Source: Climacium dendroides
Taxonomy: Eukaryota; Streptophyta; Bryopsida; Hypnales; Climaciaceae
DNA: 64,000 nucleotides
Direction: 5' to 3'
Assembly (NCBI GenBank): GCA_950106755.1
Contig: OX467092.1
Location: 26,364,582-26,428,581 of the forward strand
The number at the start of each line of letters is the position of its first letter. The first letter of the stretch is position 1. Of this stretch, positions 12,493-24,700 are shown in pieces. A program made the translations under genes and the position numbers. The notes beneath the pieces were generated by a model, which saw only the letters and a list, made by a program, of their open reading frames with translations, ran no database searches and was not told the origin of the DNA.

Positions 12493-14421
12493 ATGGGAAG
12501 CGTCATGGTTTCGACGCCTCAATGTGGCCTCTTCGTCCCCACCTTCCGCACAAGTAGAAGCAGGACCGACTTTGTGCGGGATTTCGTTTCCGTTTCGCAG
12601 AGCTTTTTCTCTGGCAGGGGCAGCGGCCATTTAGCGGTTGTGGGTTTTGGATTGAAAGGTGATAATGATGCCATGGGATGGACGGGGGAGAGACGGTACG
12701 ACAGCAAACTCGAGCGACCGCGAGCTGCGGTGTTCCCATTTCTACAGGGGAAGAAGGATAAGGAAGTGGTGAAGAAGGAGCTCTTGGACGCCATAGCTCC
12801 GTTGCAGAGAGGCGCGGAGGCCAGTGACGAGGACATTACCCGTGTGGACAAGGTGCGTGGAATTCAGTGTGAAGACGAATGAGTTTGAATTCAAAAGGGA
12901 TTTTAAGAATTTGACATTCTACGCTGTTCTAGCAATAAAATGAAAAGGTTGTTAGGGAAGAAGTGATGTATGGCATAGCGGGTGGCTCTCACGTACACCA
13001 ATCCTACCGGCAGTTACGGAATTTGAGCAAGCAGTTGAATAGGCCAGGGTCAATCTAATTTCTACCCTAAATCAGCTGTAGGAGCGTGTTGTGAGTAGTC
13101 CTGAAGGGGCATGTTTTTCACTTGAGTACAAAATTATTATGTATTTGGTGCACGCAGATTGCACGGGAGCTGGAAGCTTTAAACCCCACGGGAAATCCTC
13201 TCGAGTCGCCATTTCTGAATGGAAAATGGGAACTCCTCTACACGACTTCTTCTAGTCTTTTGAAGAAGGAGGTATGGTGTTGAGGTCTGGGCACTGATTT
13301 TTTGCCGGTCTTCTCTTCAGAGATTCTCATGTGCTCAATTGAACTTTCAAATACTTGGGGTATTGATTTTGCCTGAATTTCCAAGTACACTGCCACTTGC
13401 TTTTGAGTCTTGAAGTGATGCTGTTGAGAAGGGAATTTTATTTCTAAAGCATTGAAGGTTAGTTTAAAATTGTGAATATCTGCAGAGGATCAAATTTCTG
13501 AGACCCAATGGCGCCATCTATCAAGCTATCAATGCCGACACTTTGCGAGCACAGAACGTGGAAACGTGGCCTTACTTCAACTCTGTACGTAAAGGGAAAC
13601 GTGCAAGAAAGAAGGCACTACCCACTTGGATTTTATTTTCTATTAGGAATGCAATTGCTTTTATGTAATCCTGATCTTCCATTTCTCTAATCGAAGTCTG
13701 AAAGTATTTTTGGATCTGGTGCGGTAATTATCGTGTTTGTAGTCGGTGCTGGGTATTTAAATGATTGTTTTATATCTCGAACTTCTTTCATTGTGTAGGT
13801 TACAGCAAACTTAGAACCTGTCAACTCCAGGAAAGTGATCGTCAAGTTTGATGTCTTCAAAATTGGTGGATTAGTAAGTGTGTTCCTTACTGCGCATGAA
13901 CCTCTCTTTTTCTTCGGTATGGATATTACCTAACATCCCTGCAGCTTTCATGCAGCATACTTTCGTTTGTTCGTGATGATTTGAGTAAATGCGGCATTCC
14001 TGATTATTTTTTATGGCAATCTCTGCAGATAAGCGTGAAGGCTCCAGGGCGGGCTCGAGGAGAGCTTGAGGTCACATATTTGGATGATGAATTGCGGTAA
14101 GTTCATATCATGAAAGATTTGCTCTTACTTTTGACCACAATGCTCCGTGGTATGAAGAGGTGATCCTTTTCATAAGCGTCCCTGCAAGACCTATATTTCT
14201 GATTGAACCAGTTTGTGTTGTATCACATTTTAGATGAAGAATAGTGTGATGTTGTCATGAATGCGAATGAAAAGTGAACTGAAATCTGCATCTGTTTCAT
14301 GCATGTTACTTTTAATTGAAGGTTGTTGGTGCTTTGGTATGTGGACAGACTCTCACGGGGAGATAGAGGGAACCTCTTTGTGCTTATCATGGACGACCCC
14401 ACGTACAGAATTCCCGTTTGA
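12493..14421 (+). CDS. Plastid-lipid-associated protein / fibrillin (PAP family), six exons
   Basis: Exons 12493-12852, 13158-13271, 13486-13584, 13799-13873, 14029-14096 and 14349-14421 join with agreeing phases into about 262 residues. All introns are GT-AG. The first 60-70 residues are Ser/Arg-rich with few acidic residues, as in a chloroplast transit peptide; I chose MGSVMV (a second Met lies four codons on). The PAP domain follows: '[19 protein letters not shown]', '[20 protein letters not shown]', '[11 protein letters not shown]', '[20 protein letters not shown]', 'WPYFNSVTANLEP', '[12 protein letters not shown]', '[18 protein letters not shown]', ending 'DPTYRIPV'. Fibrillins are lipocalin-like proteins of plastoglobules and thylakoids that bind lipophilic compounds; the ligand here is unknown. 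The gene has its own GC-rich 5' region and faces the next gene on the opposite strand. The subfamily is not assigned. Confidence 0.93.
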
Positions 14422-16051
14422 GCCATGGCCTAGTTTTTCATTTCGACCCTTTGTACAGTGTAAGGTTGAGTGTTCTTAATTTATGATGCTGCTTTTCAAC
14501 ACATTTCGAACCAAGTTTAGCTCTGAGCATGGTCTCAGTGAAAAGCCACTCGTATGAACTTTTTTTTTTTTTTTTTTTTTTCCATTTTGTATTACTTGTG
14601 AAAGTTGTAACTACAAGGTTCAAAAGTGGTTGCTAAATTGTATAATATAGAAATAAGTAAATTTTCAAGAAGGATCTGGAATTCGTTTGGGAGGGAGGTC
14701 CCTAAATTTTTTGGTGGAGCATGATGCAGAAGATCCCAATTTGAAAAATACAAATGTATGTGGAAATTGTGGAAGTCAAGTGTAGACTATATTGAAAGAA
14801 GTACAAAAGATGTGAGATGAATGGGCCATGTGTATACCTAAAGGGATCAACAAACAAGTTGAAGAACAATGATTAGGATTGAGGAACAATGACTAAATAG
14901 TGTCTATTTGGCCCGTCTATTTGGCCCACTATTGCAATGAAAGAGGAGGGTTTGAAAGAAATGTGGTGTCTACATTTTTTTTACAATAGAGTTTTGTGTG
15001 TAATTAAAAGTTTTGTAAAATTTTCTTATCCATTTACTCCCAATGTGGGACATAATTTTCTGATGTTTTCTATCTATTTGCTGTTGATGAAGAACTTAAA
15101 ATCCAAAACCCCAAATCCAATGTTTCCTCATTCCATATGGAGTACATTAGAGACAAAACTTATTTATACACTCACTTTTATCACAATTTTCTTTCATTGC
15201 AAATGGTGGGTCATGAACATTTTTCACACACATGTCCATTGCATACTCTTCCAAATCTTCCAAATCTGGTGGCACACCTGCTCTTTGATCTTATCTGGAA
15301 GTTTCCCTGCACAACGGCCACTAGTCTGTCTACTTAGACGTGGTAACATTGCATTTATTTTCGGGTCAAAATTGCCCCGCAGACTCCTCCAAGGAAAAAA
15401 ACTCGGGCAGCTCATGCGTGGAACGACCATGTGGATTTGCTGGATTGGTCGTAACAGCTTCTAGTTCCAAGGAGACCCACAGCCCCCACAAGAAGTCGAA
15501 GCAACTGACTTTGTGGGATGGAGTTCTGGAAGTTGTCCACACAGGTGGTACCCTTCGCAAGCCGATCATCACCTGCGCTCTTTTGATAAGGTCTGGTGAA
15601 AATCCACCTTCCTGTGTGTTGGAACTGAATGCAAGTGATTTGGGCTAGTAGGAAAGCACAATTAGGTACATTGAACTAAGCCTTTGGGCTTCTCACAAGC
15701 CTTGAATCCGGTTGGTTGGTTGGACTTTTCGTTCGGTGTAAGAATCTTTACTTGGAATTGAAAAAGCCTCTATTTCAAATCAAAGATAAAAAAGTTTAAA
15801 AAAAAAGACTCCCTCAATATTCTTGTTCTGGCCAAAAATGCTGATCAGGGAGAATTGACCCCCTCATGGACCCGGCCAGGGTCAATTGTGAAAAAAGCCC
15901 CTATTGTTTGCCATGGGTAAGTGGGGCAATGAGGGGTCAGTTCACCCTGGCCAAAAATGCTGGCCAAAACTGCCTTGGACCTGAAGCGGAAGAAGCCCCG
16001 TACATTTCTGATCTCTGACTCAGCTCTCAAAAATCCCTTCATGACTTAACC
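14422..16051. other. Intergenic region between two convergent genes
   Basis: It holds a 22-base T run (about 14561-14582) and AT-rich DNA. At 15340-15648 there is a moderately GC-rich open frame on + whose last 70 codons read smoothly ('KKSKQLTLWDGVLEVVHTGG', 'RKPIITCALLIRSG'). I recognise no family in it, and neither a start nor splice context supports a gene. It could be an orphan exon or a transposon relic. Confidence 0.3.
15842..15978. repeat. Imperfect inverted repeat, about 135 bp
   Basis: GAATTGACCCCCTCATG near the left end is matched inversely by ATGAGGGGTCAGTTC near the right end, with 'GATCAGGG' opposite 'CCCTGGCC'. A second internal GGCCAGGGTCAATTG copy makes the structure compound. 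It may be a small fold-back element in the 3' flank of the minus-strand gene. Confidence 0.55.
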
Positions 16052-16310
16052 ACCTACGCTAAATAGTGAAATTAGGTTGCCTGAACAATTAGGTTGCCTC
16101 ACTCAAGAAAGTTACCTCATGACTCACCACTCATCCAGATGGAGGCACAAGCAATTCTCTAAACTCGAGTCATGAACCAGTGCACCAACCCATGCAACAC
16201 ACATGGTTCCTACATTACTGCATCCATCTACACTAGCTGTACATATTTATATAATGTGGAATGTCGAGAATTTAGTGTGGGGCAACCTAATTTCACTATT
16301 TAGTGTAGGT
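16052..16310. mobile_element. MITE with about 30-bp terminal inverted repeats
   Basis: The left end ACCTACGCTAAATAGTGAAA continues into TTAGGTTGCC. It is mirrored at the right end by GGCAACCTAA running into TTTCACTATTTAGTGTAGGT. The element is about 259 bp, with a non-coding AT-rich middle. I could not settle a target-site duplication, so the superfamily is open. It lies about 340 bp past the stop codon of the minus-strand gene. Confidence 0.75.
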
Positions 16311-16653
16311 AGATATGAGTCTAAAATAATTCAGATTAAGTGTCCTCACTATGCCATGAGCCAATGAAAGGTGGGCTGCCATGCTTATCAAATTATCAGT
16401 CTCCATGAGAGTCATCCACAAGAAAAACCTGCTCCATTTAGACAGCCCATTAAATTAGCACTGTTCATGGAAGATATTCAATGCGCCCTAAGTTTTTTAA
16501 ACCCAGAAGGATAAACTCAATTGCGCAGAAATTGCTTTTGTTTTTATTTTTAATACAATGAGTAATAGTTCCACTGCGTAATTGTCCAAGATCGATTTCA
16601 ATCACTTTCAGGGAAACCATGGCTTTTGATACGATTTTCTCACTAAAAAAACG

Positions 16654-18427
16654 CTAGATGTGTACCCCATTCTGCATAAAAGCACCTCTAATAACTCGAC
16701 ATGGATTTGGCAGCGAGCACACCTTGAGGAACTTTGCAGGACCAACGTATTCTGGAATTTCATTCTGGAATTCTTGTGAGCAAAATTAAAAAATAGAAGG
16801 CTTACAATCGTTATTGTTGGTAAATCTCTCCTCCCACCAAATCAACTAAGAATTGAAGAAATTTGGCAAGTAGGTTTCACTGCAGTGTCTGGAGCTTGTG
16901 CAGCTTGTGCAATCTGGTAAGCCATCACCATTTGCTTCTGAGCAGCTTCAGCTTGCTCCCTTGCAGCCTAAACATCAAAGAACCGGAATATCGTGTTACC
17001 CACATCGAAGAGAGAAAAAATTGTTCCAATCTACAATAAAATAACAGAGCTCCTCAACCATCGAAAACCATGTGACCCTGAATGTCTACCTGCTGGTTGA
17101 AGGGATCCGATGCACTGGCATCAAGATTCTGAGCATTAGCCATTTGAGCGGTAGCACTCTGAGCCCTCTGATTTGTTTCTTGCAACAACATTTCCTGACA
17201 ACGCTGAGGTGAAAGCTAGCTTGGTTCATTGATTGAGACTGTCCTCTTTGCACGTCTCCTGACAAAGAAATTGAGAGGAAACAAATGTTAATATCGAAAT
17301 CAGCTTCTAAAGATTAGAATACCCATGTCGCACAACGAAATCCCGATACAAAATAAACATACTGCCTGTGATTCTCAATGAATTACCCTGTTGGCCTTCA
17401 GGCTGAACAGTAACACTATGGACAGTCGAAGAATATGAAATGAACCCCGACTGACAACTAGGTATGGATACTACTTGCTGGCTGCCCAATTGATTAGCTG
17501 AAAATGATGCCGGCACACTTCGACCAGATTCCTCTGCAATATATGTGTCATGCAACTCTTTCAATGCCCTTTCATTCTGAACATTACTACTCTTGTAGGC
17601 AGCTTGTGCAGCTGCTTGAGCTGCAACTCTTTTAGCGAGCCCCTGCTCGGTTACAACCTGAAATCCAATCATTTCACAATTTTTGAGCTAATATTCTTAG
17701 TAGGATTACTCTTGATCTTTCCTTTTCAGTCTAAACATCGCCTGTAGAACTCTTAACAACTTTTTTTGGTCCAGTTGAGCGCCTGTAGAAAATTTAAGGA
17801 AGTGCGAATATTCAGCGAGAGTTACAGAGAACTTGTTGAAGATTCGTCTTACCTGCCAGAAACTATATTCTAGCATCCTAAATAAGTAAATAAACAAATA
17901 ATACACAAGTCACCAGAATACTAGGAGCCACCTCAGCGAAAAACATGAAATGACAAAGAAACTCGGATTTCTCTACAGCAACAATTCACCTTAGAAGGCT
18001 ATATACACAACGCCGCAAGGTAATAAAACTACCTGTTCAGATGCTCGTTGGGCTTTCTGCTGGGCAGCCATTTGCTTAACATACACATGCTTTATGGCAT
18101 CCAGCACTTGTTGTTGCGCTACTAGTGCTTCTCGTAAAGCAGCTTTCGCCTAAACCAGTGTATCCAGCTTAGTTATGGCTCATATATTCATACAATCATA
18201 AACCTAACACTACAATTATCAACCGTGGGAATAAGTCCAAAGACAACCTATCTCCGAAACGTCGAAGGACTTGCCAATGGCCATAAGCACAATCCAATGT
18301 CGAATTTTCGAGGAGTTCAGACCCGCTCTTGCGGATTGAGCAGGGAATGTGTCCCACGGGCTCCTTGCAGCTGTGCTTGTTGGGTCTGACCTTGATTTGT
18401 TGGGCTATCATGCTCCATGCTACTCAT
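16654..18427 (-). CDS. Unrecognised Ala/Gln-rich, probably coiled-coil protein, six exons
   Basis: Exons on the minus strand, in order: 18427-18323, 18149-18033, 17657-17363, 17258-17090, 16967-16881, 16764-16654, about 294 residues. The start MSSMEHD lies just inside an exon, so a 5' UTR intron is likely. Donors and acceptors are GT-AG; the first donor (CGG|GTCTGA) is weak. The protein has Ala/Gln/Lys/Glu-rich helical stretches ('LVAQQQVLDAIKHVYVKQMA', 'VAAQAAAQAAYKSSNVQNER', 'EQAEAAQKQMVMAYQIAQAA') separated by Ser/Gln-rich linkers. It ends in a short C-terminal segment, 'PEYVGPAKFLKVCSLPNPCR', then 'VIRGAF' and a stop soon after. Exon 4 changes frame between 'SMNQAS' and 'QRCQEMLLQETNQ'; one missing base near its TTT run would restore phase. 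The layout suggests a scaffold or nuclear factor, but I recognise no family. Confidence 0.65.
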
Positions 18428-19735
18428 GGCTCGAAAACCTGCCAGATGTGCGAACACAAGATACATGAGTGTCCTTCGGCCTGACCCCTCCGTTCTGTTC
18501 GGTTTCTTTCAGTCCCAATAGAAATGGCAATCGAGGTCAATGATTCAGTTCAAAGAACTTACTTAAAATCATGAGCCTACTGCAGAGGACTCCGTACGAG
18601 TCTCCTTAAGATGAGATGTCGGACACGCGGATCAATCGGTGCCTCTCGCACAGCTTCCACAACGAAACGGAACAGTAGCGAACAATAGTCCTTGAACAAC
18701 TGGGTGATCAAAGCAAACAGAATCATGGCCTTCCAGTCAGCATCCAACCCATTCCTTGTATCCAGTCGGACTCACACTCCAGCTCTGAACCAATGAGACC
18801 ACTCCACTCCCAAAGCACGTATCCGCAAGCAAGGAGAAGAACTGCGGACCCGCTTCTCCAGTGGGTGACGAACTAACTGATGAAGGTATGAAGTCTGCGA
18901 ATCACACCAAGAAGAGCATTTCCAGGTGCTCATTCCATGGCAGGGCAGTAAGACAGGTGCCAGGAAACAGAAATATGATGCCTCCGTCGCTCCGCAAGAA
19001 GTCACGCAAATGCGGAAAGCCCGAGACAAGAGCATGGACGAAGGGGGGCAACAAGCCAAGCGGTCTTCAGCGTTTCACATCCGCAGAGAGGAAGTGCGAG
19101 TGGCCAGCGGTCAGTCGCGAGACATGGATGATGACGTCGCCTGCGGGAGGAAAATCCTCCGCCTCAGTATCTAGTCCGACCCAGAACAGCTGCGAGCGTT
19201 GAGTCCACGAAAGTGCGTGAGAAGCGAACTGAAGCGAAGTGGGCAGAAGGTGTCCGGAATGTAAGTTAGGGATGCAGACTGAGGCGGTCAGCTCAGCTCT
19301 GCGCGAAGGGAAAGCGGTAGGGGGCCGACGAACAGGATGGGAGAGACAGTAGTCCCAAACCCTACTCCTGTCCTGTACACTGAAGGCAAGCAACCCACGT
19401 GCAGCAGCGAGGGAGGAAGACCAGCAGCAATGAACGCGGGAGGCGAAGGGGACGAACCCTTCCAGTTCGCCGGGACGGGCCCTCCCTCCCGCAAGGCCGT
19501 CGGTTCGGTTGTTGACAGGGACACGAACACTTGGCTTCTCGAGGGCGGGCCATGCATGCAGCTCCCCTTCGGCCACTTGGCACCCCGGCGGCTTCGGCTC
19601 CTGCTCCGGGGTCCCCGACAGGCATCCGCGGCCCGGCCCGGCCTAGAACTGGCCAGATCTTCACGCCGGGGGAGCAATGAGCCTCACTGGTTGCAGGCCG
19701 GGAGGCCAATCGGGGAGGTGACGTGTGGTTAAATT
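18428..19735 (-). promoter_or_regulatory. GC-rich, CpG-rich 5' region of the minus-strand gene
   Basis: This is the second GC-rich island of the window, directly upstream of the MSSMEHD start. The sequence CATCTGGCAG just before the first coding exon looks like an intron acceptor, so a 5' UTR intron probably lies here. Long overlapping open frames on both strands show no consistent domain and follow from the high GC. Composition falls abruptly back to AT-rich after about 19730. Confidence 0.5.
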
Positions 19736-20430
19736 ATTTTTGTAGTGGTCATTTTCAGTTTTGACAATGTTAAAAGTTTTTATGATTGGGTGAGAGGTTT
19801 CGGGAGGGAAAACCACTTCTTGTCCTTTGTTGTTTTACAAGATGGTGGATGGCTTGCAAAATGGCCCCCATATGCAAACCCTCCCTCTTAAGAAGTCATC
19901 CGTTTTACAAGAGGGGTGGAGATGCTCTAAGTAGAATACCTTATTGCACTGGAAAAAATTTCATCTCACCAAAATAAAATAGAGGGACCTTGTATTGGTG
20001 CAACAAATTTTTGTTTGCCCCACCAATGCAACTTGCTATTTTGTTTGTCAATCAATCATAAGACTCCTAGTGCCCAAAGCAAAAAGAATTTCCATCATTT
20101 GTACTATTTGTGGAAGAAAAAATAGTTTCGTCGGATCAAGTTGTTGTTTTCAAAGAAAACTAGTGTATCTTATGGCGTTGCCACAGTCAAACAAAAGTAA
20201 AAGTAATTTTTTAATTTTTTAATTCATAAATATTTCAAAATTCAATAACTTTCTCACCGTAGGTTGAAACACCACGAAACAAAGTCCATGCACCTTTCTT
20301 TGCTGAGAGCTTTCCGATGGTACCAAGAATGCAAGTGGGGGACACACAGTCTTGGAGTTCTCAACGTAATAAACAAAACAAAATAAATAGTCAAATTTAA
20401 GGTATGGATAGTCGAGGGCAACTTGGTGTC
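19736..20430. other. No gene recognised
   Basis: AT-rich intergenic sequence between the GC island and a tandem duplication, with only short frames and no domain. Confidence 0.35.
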
Positions 20431-21115
20431 GAGGTGAGAGTCTACTTTGGGAATACATGGGGGACCTAGTTGCAACTAAAACTGACTTTGGGTTGGAAAA
20501 TGCGGAAAAAAAATAAGTTCTCCTAAGACCACTCTTGTGTTTAAAACATGAATCGTCTTCAACTGTAAACCATATTTGCATTTAAGACCCAAGACATCTA
20601 ATAGTATCCAATGTCGATTAGACTTAAAAATCTTGTTAGTATTTACTGTCAGTCCAATCTTATGGTTTGTAGGTCATTATTCCAACCTCACTACAAAGAA
20701 AAGTTAGTACTACTATTGGGGTGAGAGGAGTCTACTTTGGAAATACACGAGATATCTAGTTGCAATTGAAAATGACTTGAAGTTGGAAAATGCGGAAAAG
20801 AAATAAATTCTCCTAAAACCAATCTTGTGTTTAAAACACGGATTGTCTTCAACTATCAATCCTATTTGCATTTAAAACCTGAGGCATCTAGTAGTATCCA
20901 ATGCCAATTAGATTTAAAAGCCTTGTTAGTATCTACCACCAAGTCAAAGCTTCAAATGCAGACACTTTCAAGTAGTTTTGATGATTACTTAAGTACTTGC
21001 AATTATTTATAAAATAAGAGCAATCTGCACCTGCATCACTACCAAACCTTATGGTTTATTCGTCAACACTTCAACTTCATTATAAGGAGAAACTAGTACC
21101 GCTTACTTAGTGCAC
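20431..21115. repeat. Tandem duplication, period about 290 bp
   Basis: The block beginning 'gtctactttgg' at 20440 recurs at 20730. The following sequence matches for well over 200 bases (for example GTTGGAAAATGCGGAAAA in both, then 'attctcctaa' and 'cttgtgtttaaaaca'). The second unit carries about 95 extra bases near 20940-21035 before the shared 'cttatggttt' segment. Divergence is roughly one base in ten by eye, so the duplication is not recent. Confidence 0.85.
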
Positions 21116-22639
21116 AGTCAATGGTTTCATCGGCCATTAATCCAACCTAATTACCACGATGCAACTAAAAATTAAAAGCACCTAATCATGAATACAAAAC
21201 AAAACAAAATCCACCACGCGGAAGGTACCAAGACAAACCCCAAGAATTCCACATTGAATCTTCTTCTTCAAACAACACTTAAACAAAAAATATAAAAGAA
21301 ATAGGATGCTTTAAATGCATCCACCTGCAAAACTCACCCAAACTTTCCAAATAGAAAGGCAACAAACCTTCCTTCACTCAAACTCTCATAACTTTTACTA
21401 AAATGCTCCAAAATGCTTCGAGAATTGAGCCCTTAAAAAACTATAGAAAACTACTCTAATGCTTTCAAATCTCAAAAAGAAAGATGAATTCTACAAGTTA
21501 TGGTAGTCGTTCAAATCTCTACTTCTTTTCATTTGGATGATAGCAGACTTTTTTCCACTCACACGTTTATAACTTTTTACTCATAATTTCAAGCAAGCAA
21601 AATGATCTTTTTGAAAGTAAAAAAATTCCAAAAAAAAAACTTCAAAATTTCATTAGAAAATTTGACATACATCAAAAGCTACGTCTCCTGAAAGTCATGG
21701 CTTTCTTATTCTCCATCTCCACACACGAATCCAATTAGGCAAAAGAAAAAATAAGACCTATCTACCAAATAGACCTTAGGGTAGGGGGGCAACCCATGTA
21801 CAATCATCATGAATCTTTAAGCCCTCATTGATCATGAAAAATACCCACTAGAAGTTTCTATTTACTTTCAAAGGCCCAAATACCACTAAGGTTAAAATTT
21901 AATAGGTAAATCCCTTCTATATTTTTATTCTTTTATTTTAAACATATAGACGAGCTACAAAATACAAAATATAAAATAGTCAAAATATACTAAAATAAAA
22001 GTTAAACAAAGGTAAAAATTGAAATTGAAGAAGTATACTACTTCATTTGCAAAAACTTCAAAATGCACTAGACAGTAGCAACTACATAATCTACACGTTT
22101 GGCTTTTGTTAAAGGATTCATTGGCCCCTTCAACGAACATTGATGGCTAGAACTTCTTCTAATCGACTTAATCATACAATAGTATTGCTCTTTGTTTAAA
22201 CCTTCAAAATTGCTTTCAAAAGTCACATCTTGAGTGTTCGGTCCAACACAACCAACTTAAAGAAAAATCACCAAGGCACGAGTATCTTATTGGAAATTGC
22301 CATGCCAACGTTACTCTATACAAAATTGTTTTAACAATCAAGAAGGCCTTCTTCTTTTTGTGAATGAACTTACCATGATATTATTAACATCGGTTGAATT
22401 GACTGATCTAGTAGTTGAGATAAGAAAAGCTTCAACTCCACTTTTGGTTAAGACGCAGGACCTTGCGACTCCATAAAAATCCATAAAAATTTCAATTCGA
22501 CATTTAGAATTAAACTTTACAATGAAATAAAAATTCTATAAAATCAAGAAGACTATCTCAAACTGATGAAGGTATGAAGCTAATCAAAGGTTGAATCTTT
22601 TATATCATCTCTACTAGTTACAAGTATATGAACTTCCAT
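21116..22639. other. No gene recognised
   Basis: AT-rich intergenic DNA with no coherent frame, RNA gene or strong repeat found. Confidence 0.35.
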
Positions 22640-23883
22640 TTCATCACCTAGAACTCACTATTTTTTTATTTGATTTTTTGCAAAATATAGTATAGAAAAT
22701 AGTACAACCCCCAAAAGAATGTAAAATCAAAATAGATATGTTATATGTCAATATAGTATTTGTTCATATTTTGAGCGTTTTTACCTAAGTAGATCCAATT
22801 CCTGCTTGTAAATAGGTTTATTAACCACAAAATCACGATATTTACCAACCTTTAGTAGAATTACCTAAAATGGCCTAATATATCATGCATGTGACAATAA
22901 ATGGCTAAAATTGGTCTAAGAAAACTTGGAAAGAACCCTAGAGCCCAGCTTCATGGATAGAGTTTAAGTTCCCATTCAATTCCTATTATTTTATAGAAAC
23001 CCTAATTGTTGACTTGCAAGTTGAGAAAAATGCACATTAGACCAGTGGAGGGGATCTATAGCCAAAAGATGATGTTTCAGGATTGAAATTACACTAGGAA
23101 CTCAATGGTAAAGTTGCTTTGCTAAGATTCCTCTTCGTATAAAAGATTTCCTAAAATCCAATAATTAAAGGATGATATGGGATTTTATTCTCCTTCAACA
23201 ATTGTGTAAAGTCCAAAAGTGGGCTTACACATATTTTGTAGGATTCCATGGAAGGTTCCAAAGAAAGTTTCAAAAATTTCTGATACTCAAAAGATGCCTT
23301 TCCAAACGGTCAACCACTTTAATCTACAATGGAAAATTCATAGAATTTATCCATGTTGCAGTAAAATCTCACTAAAAATTAGAATAGCTTTTTTTATATT
23401 AATAAGACACCCTAACAAGTTTCAAAACATTCTGATAGTTAGAAGTGCCCAAATTAAAAGGATTCCTCGAAGACCAGCAAAAATTAAAAGTTATAGTGGA
23501 GTTGACTAGCGGTTCAAGAGCACACGACATTGGAATGAGGTTCAAATTAAGTCTTTTCATACTCCCATGCACTTGCTAAAGACCCAAGCTAGTTACTTTT
23601 CTTGGAAAAATCAATCTCCAAAAGTTAGATTTTTACTCTTTGGGTTGTGAAGCTGGCGCTAGGATTTGTTGAGTTTTTAACATATGAAAAAGGGGTGGAG
23701 GTACCTACAGCCTAAAAATGGCCTTTTGAAGCCAATGGTGCAGTCTTTCGTGATTTGGAGCTAATCTCCAAAAGTTAAAAAATGGACCAATATAGAAAGT
23801 CAAAATTGGTAAAATTAGGATGAAAATCTTAATTGATAAGTTTATTGCAACGAAATGAGAGGAAATGGGTGCCCTTAAATGGA

Positions 23884-23890
23884 TATAAAT
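23884..23890 (+). promoter_or_regulatory. Putative TATA box of repeat copy 2
   Basis: TATAAAT in GGATATAAATAGGCACC precedes the CT-rich TTCTCCTCTCTTCTCATCC. The arrangement and position match the TATA motif of copy 1 at 4083. Confidence 0.4.
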
Positions 23891-24597
23891 AGGCACCTAT
23901 TCTCCTCTCTTCTCATCCTTTGTAGCCATAATTTTGGCACATCAACACATTGGTCCATTAACATGAACTTTTTTGGCCAAGTTTGAGCCAAAATTGCAAA
24001 CGTGTGTTTTTAAAGCATTTTAAGCTCCTATTTGTGTCTTTGTTTGATTTTAAAGGACTTTGGGGTCCCTTCAAAATTTACTAACTTTTTGTGTGTATTG
24101 TTGAAGTTTTGGTGTACTAGTTTGTTTGTTTTTTGTTGAAGTTTTGTGTATTCTTCTAACACTGATACTAATCCTAAAGAATTTTTCCCTTATGACTAGC
24201 AATGCCACTTAGGGAAGACCTTTAGCGTTTTGTTTTGAGTGTTTTGGTTTACTAACTCATTTATACTAACACTAGTTGTGTTTAGATAGTTTCCACGTTT
24301 TGTACTAATATGTATGTTAGTTGTTTTCATGTTGTACTAACCATGTCTACGTTCTTGTGTAATCATACTAAAAAGGGTCTTGTTGAATTCTTGTCCCTAG
24401 TTTTTGACATCCCATTTGGGATGACAAAGCCTGGACTTCGTGTTTTAGACTTTGTCTTAGTATTTTAGAGTATTTTCAAAACAAGGTGAAGCTTTTATCT
24501 TAAGTTCTAGGAATTTTACAACATTTTGTCAAAATTCCCAAAGCATGACCAAAGCTTTAACTTGTAGTATTTGGGTATCAATAGAATTTAGTTATTT

Positions 24598-24700
24598 TAT
24601 AAACTACAGCAAAGCTTTGATTTTAAATCTTATAGATGAGCTTGTATTTTTAATGATATTCCAAACTACAGCAAAGCTTTGATTTTAAGTCTTATAGAGG
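24598..24700 (+). repeat. 62-bp tandem duplication
   Basis: AAACTACAGCAAAGCTTTGA followed by 'ttttaa(a/g)tcttatag' occurs at about 24601 and 24663, almost identical. It is embedded in copy 2 of the dispersed repeat. Confidence 0.75.

Noticed and set aside
11784..12557. Several 80-144-codon frames on both strands
   Set aside because: High GC lowers stop frequency. The frames overlap each other and none joins in phase to the fibrillin exons.
15224..15430. 68-codon minus-strand frame with 'GKLPDKIKEQVCHQIWKIWK'
   Set aside because: It looked like a protein fragment, but no start, splice context or family match supports it.
19067..19732. Four overlapping frames of 115-169 codons on both strands
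   Set aside because: Same GC effect in the second island, with no domain or splice continuity with the gene at 16654-18427.
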